Of a stretch of 64,000 nt of DNA, positions 1-9,549 are shown piece after piece (within the stretch, counting starts at the first letter, position 1; the number at the start of each line of letters is the position of its first letter). The notes below the pieces were generated by a model. The model searched no databases. It was not told where the DNA came from and saw nothing but the letters and a program-made list of their open reading frames with translations. The position numbers and the translations under genes were made by a program. This stretch comes from Brevundimonas fontaquae (GTDB lineage Bacteria > Pseudomonadota > Alphaproteobacteria > Caulobacterales > Caulobacteraceae): positions 2,914,001 to 2,978,000 of the forward strand of contig NZ_CP070968.1 of the NCBI RefSeq assembly GCF_017086445.1, in the 5' to 3' direction.

Positions 1-6
1 TCCGAA

Positions 7-28
7 ACCGGATCAAGCCCGATCCGGT
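7..28. repeat. Perfect inverted repeat (8-bp arms, 6-nt loop)
   Basis: ACCGGATC at 7-14 is mirrored by GATCCGGT at 21-28 around the loop AAGCCC. No T-tract follows on either strand, so it is at best part of a terminator for a gene left of the window. Confidence 0.4.
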
Positions 29-54
29 CATCAAGTCGGGGCTTTCGCGTGGCG

Positions 55-200
55 CGTTGGGATCCTGGTTCGGTTGTTCGGCGGCGGGCGCACCCCGTTG
101 CAGACGGCCCTGCTGTCGATCCGGGCCGCCGCTGGGCAGGCCGCGACCTCTTCCTCCCCAAGACCATCCAAGGCGGCGCCCGTTCGGGTCCGCCTTTTTT
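55..200 (+). ncRNA. Possible structured small RNA ending in an intrinsic terminator
   Basis: This gene-free leader can fold back on itself. TTGGGA at 57-62 faces TCCCCAA at 155-161, GGTTCGG at 67-73 faces a CCGCGACC stretch near 141-148, and CGGCGGCG at 79-86 pairs with CGCCGCTG at 127-134. The result is a long imperfect hairpin with internal bulges, closed downstream by a T-tract terminator. That overall shape resembles 6S-like or other regulatory RNAs, but I recognise no family sequence motif, and the SRP RNA tetraloop signature is absent. It may instead be only the leader of phoH. Confidence 0.25.
170..200 (+). terminator. Rho-independent terminator upstream of phoH
   Basis: AAGGCGG at 170-176 pairs with CCGCCTT at 190-196. 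A nested CCCG-TT-CGGG stem fills the loop (179-188), and the T-run covers 195-200. It lies 18 nt before the phoH start, so it terminates something transcribed rightwards from before this point, or attenuates phoH. Confidence 0.7.
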
Positions 201-218
201 CATGCCCTGGAGGCGTCC

Positions 219-998
219 ATGACCAAGCGTGCTGCAACCAAGCGTCAAACGCGTGAACACGGAATCCTGGATTCGCGTGATTTCATGGAGGAGTCGAAAG
301 TTCGTCGGCTTCACGCCCCGCATAACGAGCGATCAGGATGGTCGCCCTATCCTTCGAACGACGACCGCGACCAAGGCTATCTGAAGACGCTGAAGCCCAA
401 GTCCGAGGGCCAGGGCGAGTTGATGGAGGCCATCGACCACCACAACCTGGTCATGGCGCTGGGTCCGGCAGGCACCGGCAAGACCTACCTCGCCGTCGCC
501 AAGGCGGTCGAGGCGCTGGAGGCGGGCAAGGTCGGCCGCATCGTCCTGAGCCGCCCTGCTGTCGAGGCCGGCGAATCCATCGGCTTCCTGCCCGGCGACA
601 TGGAAGACAAGCTGGCTCCCTATCTGCGCCCGCTCTACGACGCCCTGTCCGATCGTCTGTCGATGAAGCGGGTCAAGGCGCTGATGGCCGAAGGCCTGAT
701 CGAGATCGCCCCGGTCGGCTATATGCGCGGCCGCACGCTGAACAACGCCTTCATCGTCGTCGACGAGGCGCAGAACTGCACCTACGTCCAGCTCAAGATG
801 CTACTGACCCGCCTGGGTTGGCATTCGACCATGGTGGTGACGGGTGATCCGCAGCAGTCGGACCTGCTGCCCGGCATCTCGGGCCTGTCGGACATCTCGG
901 CTCGACTGGAGGCCGTACCCGACATCGCCGTGGTGCGTCTGGCCGAGCGCGACATCGTCCGTCACCCGCTGGTCGCCTCGATGATCGGCGTCCTCTGA
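219..998 (+). CDS. phoH: PhoH-family ATPase
   Basis: A 259-residue PhoH-like P-loop ATPase without the N-terminal KH-type extension of YbeZ/PhoL. Walker A is GPAGTGKT at residues 82-89 and Walker B is VVDEAQN at about 180-186. Further PhoH-typical blocks are SRPAVEAGE (111-119) and TGDPQQSD. The ATG at 219 is chosen because GGAG at 209-212 sits at ribosome-binding distance; the open frame extends upstream to 57 only through the terminator and leader. Family members are cytoplasmic nucleotide-binding proteins linked to RNA metabolism or phosphate stress; the precise role is unknown. It is a single gene with a palindromic repeat behind it. Confidence 0.9.
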   Translation: MTKRAATKRQTREHGILDSRDFMEESKVRRLHAPHNERSGWSPYPSNDDRDQGYLKTLKPKSEGQGELMEAIDHHNLVMALGPAGTGKTYLAVAKAVEALEAGKVGRIVLSRPAVEAGESIGFLPGDMEDKLAPYLRPLYDALSDRLSMKRVKALMAEGLIEIAPVGYMRGRTLNNAFIVVDEAQNCTYVQLKMLLTRLGWHSTMVVTGDPQQSDLLPGISGLSDISARLEAVPDIAVVRLAERDIVRHPLVASMIGVL

Positions 999-1013
999 AG
1001 ATTTGGCTTAGGT

Positions 1014-1140
1014 CGTCATTCCGGGGCTGAGCGTAGCGAAGAACCCGGAACCCAGGGCAGCACGCGCAACCCTATGCGTTCAACGCTGTATGCGAGCCAC
1101 CTGGGTTCCGGGTTCGTCCTGCGGACACCCCGGAATGACG
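1014..1140. repeat. Large palindromic intergenic repeat
   Basis: The left arm begins CGTCATTCCGGGG at 1014 and contains AACCCGGAACCCAGG. The right arm mirrors it with CCTGGGTTCCGGGTT and ends CCCCGGAATGACG at 1140. The arms are imperfect (about 40 nt each) around a variable centre of about 45 nt. This looks like the short palindromic elements scattered between genes in Caulobacterales and sphingomonads; only one copy is seen here. Confidence 0.7.
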
Positions 1141-1233
1141 GCGAGGGACGATCTGACGGATTGGGCCAAACGCCCATTGTCCCCCGCCGCGCTCACCCGC
1201 TAAAGGTCGGCTCGCGGCTGATGAGGGATTTCG

Positions 1234-2556
1234 ATGCGCGTAGCGATGATTGGGACGGGCTATGTGGGCCTGGTGTCCGGCGCCTGTTTCGCCGACTTCG
1301 GCCATGTCGTTACCTGCATCGACAAGGACCCGTCCAAGATCGAGCGGCTGGAGCGGGGCGAAATCCCGATCTATGAGCCGGGGCTGGATGATCTGGTCGC
1401 CGCCAATGTGCGCGAAGGTCGACTGTTCTTCACCCTGGACGGCGCAGAGGCCATTCGCCGGGCCGACGCCGTCTTCATCGCCGTGGGCACGCCGACGCGG
1501 CGCGGCGACGGCCATGCCGACCTGTCTTACGTCCACGCCGCCGCCGAGGAGATCGCCGGCCTGATCGAAGGCTTCACGGTCGTCGTCACCAAGTCGACCG
1601 TCCCTGTCGGCACGGGCGACGAAGTCGAGGCCATTATCCGAAAGACCAATCCGAAGGCCGACTTCGCCGTCGTCTCCAACCCCGAATTCCTGCGTGAAGG
1701 CGCCGCCATCGGTGACTTCAAACGTCCCGACCGCGTGGTCATCGGCATCGACGACATGACCGGCGACGCTGGCGGCCGCGCGCAGAAGGTCATGAGCGAA
1801 CTTTATCGCCCGCTGAACCTGAACGAGAGCCCGCTGCTGTTCGTGGGCCGCCGCACGTCCGAACTGATCAAATACGCCGCCAACGCCTTCCTGGCGATGA
1901 AGATCACCTTCATCAACGAGATGGCCGACCTTTGCGAAGCCGTCGGCGCCGACGTCCAGCAGGTCGCGCGCGGGATCGGTCTGGACAAGCGCATCGGCTC
2001 GAAATTCCTGCACGCCGGCCCCGGCTATGGCGGCTCGTGCTTCCCCAAGGACACCATCGCCCTGGTCCGCACCGCCCAGCAATACGGCGCGCCGACAAAG
2101 CTGATCGAGGCCACGGTCGAGGTCAACGACGCCCGCAAGAAGGCCATGGCCGACCGCGTCGCCGCAACCCTGGGCGCAAGCGTCCAAGGCAAGACGGTCG
2201 CCCTCCTGGGCCTGACGTTCAAGCCGAACACCGACGACATGCGTGACGCCCCGTCGCTGGACATCGCGCCTGCCCTGATCGCCGCCGGCGCGACGGTCCA
2301 GGCCTTCGATCCCGAAGGCATGCACGAGGCCGCCAAGCTGTTGCCGGACATCCAGATGAAGGACAGCGCCTATGACGCCGTCGTCGGCGCCGACGCCGTC
2401 GTCCTCGTCACCGAATGGGACCAGTTCCGCGCCCTGGATCTGGACCGCATCAAACTGCTGATGAAACAGCCGGTCCTGGTCGATCTGCGCAACATCTATC
2501 GACCCGAAGACATGAAGCATCGCGGCTTCCGCTACATGGGCATCGGGCGCGGCTGA
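1234..2556 (+). CDS. ugd: UDP-glucose 6-dehydrogenase
   Basis: A 440-residue, full-length UDP-glucose dehydrogenase that oxidises UDP-glucose to UDP-glucuronate with two NAD+. The N-terminal Rossmann fold carries GTGYVG at residues 7-12, followed by STVPVGT and NPEFLREG in the catalytic region. The central dimerisation helix and the catalytic cysteine motif GGSCFPKD (Cys269) are intact. The C-terminal domain has GLTFKPNTDDMRDAPS. It is cytoplasmic and supplies UDP-GlcA for polysaccharide. The stop codon overlaps the ATG of the epimerase by one base (TGATG), so the two genes form one translationally coupled operon and the product passes directly to the next enzyme. Confidence 0.96.
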   Translation: MRVAMIGTGYVGLVSGACFADFGHVVTCIDKDPSKIERLERGEIPIYEPGLDDLVAANVREGRLFFTLDGAEAIRRADAVFIAVGTPTRRGDGHADLSYVHAAAEEIAGLIEGFTVVVTKSTVPVGTGDEVEAIIRKTNPKADFAVVSNPEFLREGAAIGDFKRPDRVVIGIDDMTGDAGGRAQKVMSELYRPLNLNESPLLFVGRRTSELIKYAANAFLAMKITFINEMADLCEAVGADVQQVARGIGLDKRIGSKFLHAGPGYGGSCFPKDTIALVRTAQQYGAPTKLIEATVEVNDARKKAMADRVAATLGASVQGKTVALLGLTFKPNTDDMRDAPSLDIAPALIAAGATVQAFDPEGMHEAAKLLPDIQMKDSAYDAVVGADAVVLVTEWDQFRALDLDRIKLLMKQPVLVDLRNIYRPEDMKHRGFRYMGIGRG

Positions 2557-3530
2557 TGGGCGGGCCGATCCTCGTCACGGGCGCGGCCGGCTTCATCGGC
2601 ATGCACGTCGCCGAGCGTCTGCTGGACCGGGGCGAGCAGGTGATCGGCGTCGATGTCTTCAACGACTACTATGATCCGCGCCTGAAGGCCGCCCGCGCCG
2701 CCCGGCTGGAAGGGCGAGACGGCTTCAAGATGGTCCGCGCCGACATCGCCGACCACGAGCAGATGCGTGCGCTGGTCGCGGATGCCGGGGTCAAGCGGAT
2801 TGTCCACCTCGCGGCCCAGGCCGGGGTCCGCTACTCCCTCGAGAACCCCTTCGCCTACGAGCGGTCCAACCTGGCCGGCCATCTGTCGATGCTGGAGGCC
2901 GCGCGGCACAATGACGTGACCCACCTGGTCTATGCCTCGTCCAGTTCGGTCTATGGCGACCGGCCGCTGGAGGGGTCGGGCTTTCGCGAAGACGACCCGA
3001 CGGTCAATCCCGTCTCGCTCTACGCCGCCACCAAACGCTCGTGCGAACTGATGAGCCAGAGCTACGCCAGGCTCTATGGCTTTCCGCAGTCGGGGCTGCG
3101 GTTCTTCACGGTCTATGGCCCCTGGGGCCGGCCCGACATGGCCTATTTCAGCTTCACCCAGAAGATCGTGCGCGGCGAGCCGATCGAGGTCTATGGCGAA
3201 GGCAAGATGGCGCGCGACTTCACCTATATCGACGACATCGTCGACGGCGTGGTCGCCGTTCTGGACCGTCCCCCCGCGCAGGGCGTTCATGAGGTCTACA
3301 ACATCGGCGACAGCCAGCCCGTCGGCCTGATGGAGATGATCTCCACGCTGGAAACCGCGCTGGGCGTCAGTGCGAACAAGATCATGCGGCCGATGCAGCC
3401 CGGCGACGTCACCGCCACCTATGCCGACATTTCAAAGCTGAACGCCCTGTGCGGTTATCAGCCCCAAGCCCCGCTGAAGATCGGACTGGAAAAGTTCGTC
3501 GCCTGGTGGCGTCAATACGAGAACGGTTGA
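2556..3530 (+). CDS. lpsL: UDP-glucuronate 4-epimerase (extended SDR)
   Basis: A 324-residue NAD-dependent epimerase of the CapI/LpsL group. It would interconvert UDP-glucuronate and UDP-galacturonate. The NAD motif GAAGFIG spans residues 9-15, the catalytic pair Y156/K160 lies in YAATK, and the serine motif YASSSSVYG precedes it. Group-typical blocks are DVFNDYYDP, HLAAQAGVRYSL and FFTVYGPWGRPDMA. The ATG overlaps the ugd stop, and the operon with ugd explains the substrate. The lpsL symbol follows the rhizobial homologue; activity on GlcA rather than Glc is inferred from motifs and neighbour. Confidence 0.9.
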   Translation: MGGPILVTGAAGFIGMHVAERLLDRGEQVIGVDVFNDYYDPRLKAARAARLEGRDGFKMVRADIADHEQMRALVADAGVKRIVHLAAQAGVRYSLENPFAYERSNLAGHLSMLEAARHNDVTHLVYASSSSVYGDRPLEGSGFREDDPTVNPVSLYAATKRSCELMSQSYARLYGFPQSGLRFFTVYGPWGRPDMAYFSFTQKIVRGEPIEVYGEGKMARDFTYIDDIVDGVVAVLDRPPAQGVHEVYNIGDSQPVGLMEMISTLETALGVSANKIMRPMQPGDVTATYADISKLNALCGYQPQAPLKIGLEKFVAWWRQYENG

Positions 3531-3552
3531 CGCAAGAAGGCTTGGGGGGCCG

Positions 3553-4836
3553 ATGCGACGCGAAATCCTGCCGGCCGGCGCCGCCCTGATGCTGTTCAGC
3601 GCAACCGACGCCACGGCCCAGGCTTTGCGCTCGGCTCAGGACGCGCAAATCGACCTCTTCTTTCGCAACCGCGCGGTCGCCGTGCGCGACCGGCCGCAAC
3701 CCGCCTATGACCCGCTCGGCATCCGGGCCGGCGGCTTCACGGTCTTTCCCCGGCTTCAGTCGGGCGTCGTCCATGACGGCAATGTCTTCGCGGCTGAAGA
3801 CGATCCTCAGCCTGCAACAACCTTGCGCCTGACGCCTGAAGTTGTCATCCGATCCAACTGGTCGCGCCACGCGTTTGAAACCCGCGCCCGCGCCGAGATC
3901 GACCGCAACCTCGACTTCGACAGCGAGAACACAACCGACTGGAGCCTGGGCGGCGCCGGCCGTCTCGACATCGTTCGAGGCGTCGACATCACCCTGGCCG
4001 CTGACTACGCCCACGATCACGAGGCCCGCACCGCCGCCGGTTCCGATCCCGCCGCTCGCCGCCCGATCGCCTTCGAGCTGGCCTCCGCCTCGCTGGCGGC
4101 GACGCGCACGCGGGGTCGATTGCGCCTCTCGGCCGACGCCGCCATTCTTCGCTATGACTATCGCGATGGGCTGAGCGACGCCGGCGCCGTCATCGAACAG
4201 GACGACCGGGATCGCACCGCCGTCCGCCTGACCGGCCGCGCCGACTACGCCCTCTCCCCCGCGACGGCCCTGTTCTTTCAGCTCGCCTGCGATGACCGCG
4301 ATTATCGCAACCTAGCAGGGTCGCCGGAACGATCCTCTTCCGGTCACGAAGCCTTGGCTGGCGTGGACTTTGAGCTGGGCGCGCTGATCCGGGGCGAGGT
4401 CGCCGCCGGATACATCCGCCAGGATTTCCAGGACGCGACCTATGGCGATCTCGACGGCTTCGGCGGTCGCGCTCGCCTGTCGTGGTTTCCGACGCAACTG
4501 ACTACCCTGACCGCCACCGCCGCGCGCAGCGTCGAGGACACCGGCGTGATCGGCGCGGCCGGCGCCCTGCGCACCGACGTGTCGATCGGCGCGGACCACG
4601 AACTGCTGCGCAACCTGATCCTGACGGCGGAAACGGCGTTGAGTAAGGACGACTACAACGGCCTTGACCGCACGGACACGCGCTTTACCGCCGGCTTCAG
4701 CGCCGTCTATCGCCTCAACCGTCGCTATGGCCTGACCGCCGGTCTGACCTATCTCGACCAATCCTCGTCCGGCGCGGTTGCAGGGCCGAGCTATCACTCG
4801 ACGCGCCTGTCCGTCGCGGTCGTTTCGCAGTTCTGA
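3553..4836 (+). CDS. Outer-membrane beta-barrel protein of exopolysaccharide locus
   Basis: A 427-residue protein with a short signal peptide (about residues 1-22, cut after ATAQA), then many alternating amphipathic strands rich in Arg/Asp turns. It ends in ...SVAVVSQF, with a terminal Phe typical of BamA-inserted barrels. It resembles the BBP2_2 putative beta-barrel porin family found in EPS clusters. The ATG at 3553 follows a G-rich ribosome site and lies 22 nt after the epimerase. It may help pass polysaccharide through the outer membrane; no Wza-type lipoprotein is present here. The family assignment is by pattern only. Confidence 0.7.
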   Translation: MRREILPAGAALMLFSATDATAQALRSAQDAQIDLFFRNRAVAVRDRPQPAYDPLGIRAGGFTVFPRLQSGVVHDGNVFAAEDDPQPATTLRLTPEVVIRSNWSRHAFETRARAEIDRNLDFDSENTTDWSLGGAGRLDIVRGVDITLAADYAHDHEARTAAGSDPAARRPIAFELASASLAATRTRGRLRLSADAAILRYDYRDGLSDAGAVIEQDDRDRTAVRLTGRADYALSPATALFFQLACDDRDYRNLAGSPERSSSGHEALAGVDFELGALIRGEVAAGYIRQDFQDATYGDLDGFGGRARLSWFPTQLTTLTATAARSVEDTGVIGAAGALRTDVSIGADHELLRNLILTAETALSKDDYNGLDRTDTRFTAGFSAVYRLNRRYGLTAGLTYLDQSSSGAVAGPSYHSTRLSVAVVSQF

Positions 4837-4917
4837 GCACACGGCCACAGCGCGAAGATTGACAACCTGAAGGCATCATCGCACCACTGGACGGGACGAT
4901 CACCGTTCGATGGCGCG

Positions 4918-7109
4918 ATGACCTACCACGACACCGCGATCGGCGGTCCCGGCCAGCCGGCGGACGACGCCATCGACCTCCACGCCCTGATCGCCGCCTT
5001 CCGGCGTCGTCTCGGCCTGTTTATCGCTGTCGCAGCGGCTGTCTGCCTGATCGTGCTGGCGCTGATGCTGGGCCAGCCTCCCGTCTATACTGCGACCGCC
5101 AGCCTCCAGATCAATACTCGCAAGGAACAGGTCGTGGCGGGACAGGCCGTGCTGTCGGCGCTCGACGCCGAGGCGGCCATCGTCGACACCGAGGTCGAAG
5201 TTCTGAAGTCAACCCAGCTTGCCGCCCAGGTCGTGCGGACGCTGGGCCTGATCCGCGATCCCGAGTTCAACGCCCGCCTGCGATCCTCGCCCCTCACCCA
5301 ACACCTGCCGCGCACCACGCCTGCGCCGACCGATGGCCAGATCGAGCGTCAACAGGTGATCGACGCCGTCCGGCGACGCCTGACTGTGCGCCGCGTCGGC
5401 CTGACCTACTCGATGGCGATCAGCTTTACGTCCGAAGACCCGACCAAGGCGGCCCGCATCGCCAACGCCTTCGCCGACGCCTATCTCCAGTCTCAACTCA
5501 CCGCCAAGTTCGACGCTAACGCCCAGGCCAACACCTTCCTGGGCGCCCGGCTGGAAGATCTGCGCCGCCAGGTCGAGGCCGCCGACGCCGCGGTCTCCGC
5601 CTACCGGATCGACAACGGCCTGCTCAGCGCCCAGGGCGCCACCCTGACCGAGCAGGAGATCTCGGCCTACAACCAGCAACCGCCCTGGCCCGCGCACAGC
5701 AGGCCGAACAGGAGGCCCGCCTGCGCACCGCCCGCGCCCAGATGGCGGCGGGCTCCAACGGCGACGATGTCGGCGAGGCCCTGTCCTCTCCCGTCGTCCA
5801 GAACCTTCGCGGCCAGCGCGCGGCGATCAGCACGCGCGTCGCGGACCTGTCCGTCCGTTATGGCCCGCTGCACCCCGACATGATCCGCGCTCGTCAGGAG
5901 CTGTCCGACATCGACGCGCAGATCCAGGCCGAGATCCGCCGTGTCGTCTCGAACCTGGACGCCCAGGCCCAAGTCGCCCGCCAACGCGCCGCCTCGGTCC
6001 AGTCCAGCCTGGACGCCGCGCGCGGCGCCCTGGCCGACAACAACGCCGCCTCCGTGCGTCTGCGCGAACTTGAGGGCGAGGCCGAAGCCGCCCGCGCCAT
6101 CTACCGCGCCTTCCTGGATCGCTATCGCGAGACCAGCGCCCAGATCGGCGTCGAACAGGCCGACGCCCGCATCGTCTCGCGCGCCACGCCCCCGACCGCG
6201 CAAAGCGCGCCGAACCTGATGATCAGCCTCGCGCTCGGCCTGATGCTGGGCACGGCGGCGGGAACCGGGGCCGTCATCATCTCCAACGCCATGCAGACCG
6301 GCCTCAGCGGCCCCGATGACATCGAGCGCAGGCTGGGCGTCGGCGTCGTCGGCGCCGTTCCCCTCGCCTCATCGGTGGCGACGGCGGAGGATCAAACGCT
6401 GCATCCGATCGACCTCGTCGTCCAACGCCCCCTGTCGGTCTTCGCCGAGGCCTTCCGGGCGCTGCGCACCTCGATCACCCCCATCGTCAGCGTGGTGGGC
6501 GAGCCGTCCGCGCGCATCGTCGCCGTCACCTCCGCCCTGCCCGGCGAAGGCAAGACCACCACAGCGGTCTGTCTGGCCCGTGTCGCCGCGCGCTCCGGCG
6601 GACGCATTCTCTTGATCGACGGCGACCCACGTCGGCGCGGCGTGACGCGAATGCTGGGCCTGAACCCCGACCACGGCCTGGCCGAGGTCCTGCATGGCGC
6701 AGCGGCCTGGCGAAACGTTTTGGTGCTGGACCCGGCCTCCGGCGCGCAGGTTCTACCCCTGTCGGGATCAGGCCTGTCGGCCGACGACCTGTTCGGCGCC
6801 CCGCCGATGACCGCCCTGCTCGACGACCTGCGTCAGGCCTTCGACCTGATCGTCATCGACACCGCGCCCGTCCTGGTCCTCGCCGACGCCCGCATCCTGT
6901 CAGCCAAGGCCGACACCGTCATCCTGCTCGCCCGCTGGCGAAAAACCCCCGCGCGCGCCGTCGCCGCCGCGATCCGCATCCTCAGCCAATCCGGTGTTCG
7001 CCTTTCCGGCGTCACCCTCAGTCAGGTCGATGTCCGGGCGGAGGCCGGTCAGCACTACGGCCACCACGACTACGACTATCGAGCCTATCGCAAATACTAC
7101 GCCGCCTGA
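4918..7109 (+). pseudogene. Wzc-like polysaccharide co-polymerase / tyrosine autokinase, frameshifted
   Basis: Two overlapping frames together encode one BY-kinase. The first (4918-5883) gives the Wzz domain: a transmembrane helix near residues 32-54, periplasmic strands, then coiled coil up to SAYNQQ. After about 5680 it degenerates, while the frame running to 7109 continues with ALARAQQAEQEAR. This fits loss of one base at about 5680-5682. The second part holds the rest of the coiled coil, a second transmembrane helix, Walker A PGEGKTTT, Walker A' LLIDGDPRRR, Walker B LIVIDTAP, and a Tyr-rich tail (YGHHDYDYRAYRKYY). The kinase part could still be made only by reinitiation. True mutation, assembly error and programmed shift cannot be separated here. 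Confidence 0.8.
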
Positions 7110-7131
7110 TGGGAACGGGGCGTCAGCGCCC

Positions 7132-7947
7132 TCAGCCTTCTCGCCATTCGCTCAACGTCTTGCCCTCGGCGTCCTCGAAGGCGACCCGGTCGAGTTGAAC
7201 GGCGCCGATGCAGACCGGCCTTTGATCCGCATCCACGGCGCGGCAGCGAATGGCGCGACCGTCCGCGAAAGCGGTCATTCGTCCCTCCAGCACCAGGCGA
7301 TAGCCTTGCGCGGACGGTTTCAAAGGCTGATCGCCTTCGGCGCGCAGCGTCGCCTCATAGGCCCGGCCGTTGCGCCTCACGGTCCTGGACCCGCCTTCTT
7401 TGAAAACAGCCGCCAAACCCATGGTCTGGGCCGCCGATGGGGCTTCAGGCGAGGCGCCCCCCTGGATCGCCGGACAGGTATCGACGCGCAGCCAGGGGCG
7501 GGCCAACCAGAAGCCCTCGGCCGCTTCCCAGGTTTCAGCGTCACCCGCGATCAAGGCCGATTGCGACCAGTCGCCGGGCGTCAGAGTCAGTTTCGTGCTC
7601 TCGCGATCCTCGCTCCATGTCACTTTCGCCAAACCGGCTTGCGACGGTCCATTCACTGCGGGACCACCACAGCCGAAGGCCTGGCGCACGACGAAGCGTC
7701 GACCGGCCAGAGACGCGCCTGCGACCTCCTGCCCGGCGGCGAACGCAGAGGCGGCGATGTCCATGGCCTGAAGCAGGCTCGCGCGGTCCAAGATTGGCGC
7801 GGGCGCCACGGTCACGACCGGGGTCTGCGCCGGCTCCGCAACAGGCGCGCTTGCGGCGGTCGGGTCACGCTGGCAGGCGCTTAGAAAAACGAGGGACGCC
7901 GCAAGCGCGACGACCGATGGACGAGGCGGCACAATCGGTTCGAGCAT
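7132..7947 (-). CDS. Hypothetical lipoprotein
   Basis: A 271-residue protein starting with a lipoprotein signal. A hydrophobic run leads to the lipobox LSAC with acylated Cys25. A Thr/Pro/Ala-rich linker (about 26-52) follows, then a globular periplasmic domain with cysteine pairs (GCGG, DTCP, IRCR, PVCIG) that could form disulfides. I do not recognise the family; the C-terminal part looks like a small extracytoplasmic beta domain. It converges on the tyrosine kinase gene with only 22 nt between stops and is divergent from the transporter. No function is assigned. Confidence 0.65.
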   Translation of the reverse strand: MLEPIVPPRPSVVALAASLVFLSACQRDPTAASAPVAEPAQTPVVTVAPAPILDRASLLQAMDIAASAFAAGQEVAGASLAGRRFVVRQAFGCGGPAVNGPSQAGLAKVTWSEDRESTKLTLTPGDWSQSALIAGDAETWEAAEGFWLARPWLRVDTCPAIQGGASPEAPSAAQTMGLAAVFKEGGSRTVRRNGRAYEATLRAEGDQPLKPSAQGYRLVLEGRMTAFADGRAIRCRAVDADQRPVCIGAVQLDRVAFEDAEGKTLSEWREG

Positions 7948-8036
7948 GGAACCACCCTAGCACGTGAACCGCTGAGAGGGAGCCGATCTCACGAAATTGG
8001 TTGACGCGAGAGACGGGGGACGGTCTGCACGGCATC

Positions 8037-9446
8037 ATGACTTTCGATCAGATCGCGGCGCTCGCCGTTCTTGTCGGCGTTGTCGGCGTCCTCATTCATG
8101 GCAAGGTCCGAGCCGATGTCGTCGCCCTGACCGGTGCGGCGGTGCTGCTGTTGCTGGGTGTCGTTCGGCCTGTCGAGGTCCAGGGCGCCTTCGCCAGTCC
8201 CGCAGTCATCGCCCTGGCCGGCCTATTCGTGATCGCCTACGCCATCGAGTTGTCGGGGCTGCTTGGCTGGTTGATCCGCCAGGCCACACAGCTGGCCTCG
8301 AGGATCGGCGCCAGGGGCATCTGGATCGTCATCGGCCTTTGCGGATCGGTCGGCGGCTTCTTGAACAACACGCCGGTGGTGGTGCTGGCTGCGCCGGTGA
8401 TCCGCGACGTGGCCCAGTCGCTTCGGCTGTCGCCCAAACGTTTCCTGATGCCTTTAAGCCATGTCACCGTCATGGGCGGGCTGCTGACCCTGATCGGCAC
8501 CTCGACCAACCTCCTGGTCAACGACATGGCGCGCAACGCAGGACAGCCCGTCTTTGGCCTTTTCGAGATAACCCCCGTTGGCTTGGCGATCGCCGTCGTC
8601 GGCGGCCTGTGGCTGTATTTCGTCGGCGCCCGCCAGCTTGGTCGGTCCGTCGCCATGGACGAGGCGGAAGCCGCACGACTGGCGGAGATGGAGGAGGCGC
8701 GGCAGCGCGCCGAAGCCGAAGCAATTTCAAAACGCCGGCGACGCCTGCCATTCGGCCTTCCCCGTCTTGGCGGATCCCGCAATCAGGCCGATGGCTCCGG
8801 CGACGCGCATCTGGGCGACATTAATCTGTACAGCGCGGCGGACCGGCCATTCCGACTTCGCCCGGCGATGATCGCCTTGGGCATCTTCGTTCTGGTGATC
8901 ATCTCGGCTGCGCTCGGCTGGGCGCCCATCGCCGCCTCCGCCTTCGCCGGCGCTGTCGCCTTGATCCTGCTTCGGGTCATTACGCCCGAAGAAGCCTACG
9001 CCGGACTGAGGCCCGAAATCCTGCTGCTGATCGCGGGAATGGTGGTTGTCGGCACGGCGATCGAGGTGACCGGTCTGGCCTCCGCCGGCGCCGACCGTCT
9101 GATCGGGTTCATCCGTCCGCTCGGCCCGCTCGGGGCGTTGATCGTGCTGTACGGCGTGACCCTGTTCGCCACCGAACTGCTATCCAATGCGACCGTCGCG
9201 GTCCTGATCACGCCCATCGCCGTGGCCTTGGCCGAAAGCCTGGGCGTCGATCCCCGCCCCTTCCTGGTCTGCGTCATGATGGCGGCCTCGGCGGCCTTCG
9301 CCACCCCCTTCGGCTATCAGACCAATGTGCTGGTCTTCAACATGGGCGGCTACAGCTACATGGACTTCGTGCGCGTCGGCCTGCCTTTGAACCTGATCAC
9401 CTGGGTCGCCGCCATGGTGGCCATCCCGATCTTCTTCCCGTTCTGA
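8037..9446 (+). CDS. SLC13/DASS-family anion permease
   Basis: A 469-residue inner-membrane carrier with about 11-12 hydrophobic segments in two homologous halves. Both halves carry the family re-entrant motifs. The first has NNTPVVVLAAP and GTSTNLLVNDMA, the second ELLSNATVAVLITPIA and PFGYQTN. A charged cytoplasmic loop (about residues 198-250, Arg/Glu-rich) separates the halves; TrkA_C domains are absent. Substrates in the family are di/tricarboxylates or sulfate; the exact one is unknown. The ATG at 8037 is preferred over the in-frame TTG at 8001 because GGGGGA lies upstream of it. Confidence 0.82.
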   Translation: MTFDQIAALAVLVGVVGVLIHGKVRADVVALTGAAVLLLLGVVRPVEVQGAFASPAVIALAGLFVIAYAIELSGLLGWLIRQATQLASRIGARGIWIVIGLCGSVGGFLNNTPVVVLAAPVIRDVAQSLRLSPKRFLMPLSHVTVMGGLLTLIGTSTNLLVNDMARNAGQPVFGLFEITPVGLAIAVVGGLWLYFVGARQLGRSVAMDEAEAARLAEMEEARQRAEAEAISKRRRRLPFGLPRLGGSRNQADGSGDAHLGDINLYSAADRPFRLRPAMIALGIFVLVIISAALGWAPIAASAFAGAVALILLRVITPEEAYAGLRPEILLLIAGMVVVGTAIEVTGLASAGADRLIGFIRPLGPLGALIVLYGVTLFATELLSNATVAVLITPIAVALAESLGVDPRPFLVCVMMAASAAFATPFGYQTNVLVFNMGGYSYMDFVRVGLPLNLITWVAAMVAIPIFFPF

Positions 9447-9549
9447 ACACCCGCCCCGCTTTTTCGACAGGCCCAAAACGCCCTTGCGATGGTTGGCAGT
9501 CGATCCGCTGCTCGCTACCAACCTTGTGGGGCAAGGCGAGGGGAAGCGC

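Noticed and set aside
5670-5700. Programmed ribosomal frameshift in the tyrosine kinase gene
   Set aside because: No slippery heptamer, homopolymer or downstream pseudoknot is evident; a plain one-base loss explains the data better.
7118-7131. GGGCG-TCAG-CGCCC hairpin between convergent genes
   Set aside because: Only a 5-bp stem and no T-run; common by chance at this GC content.
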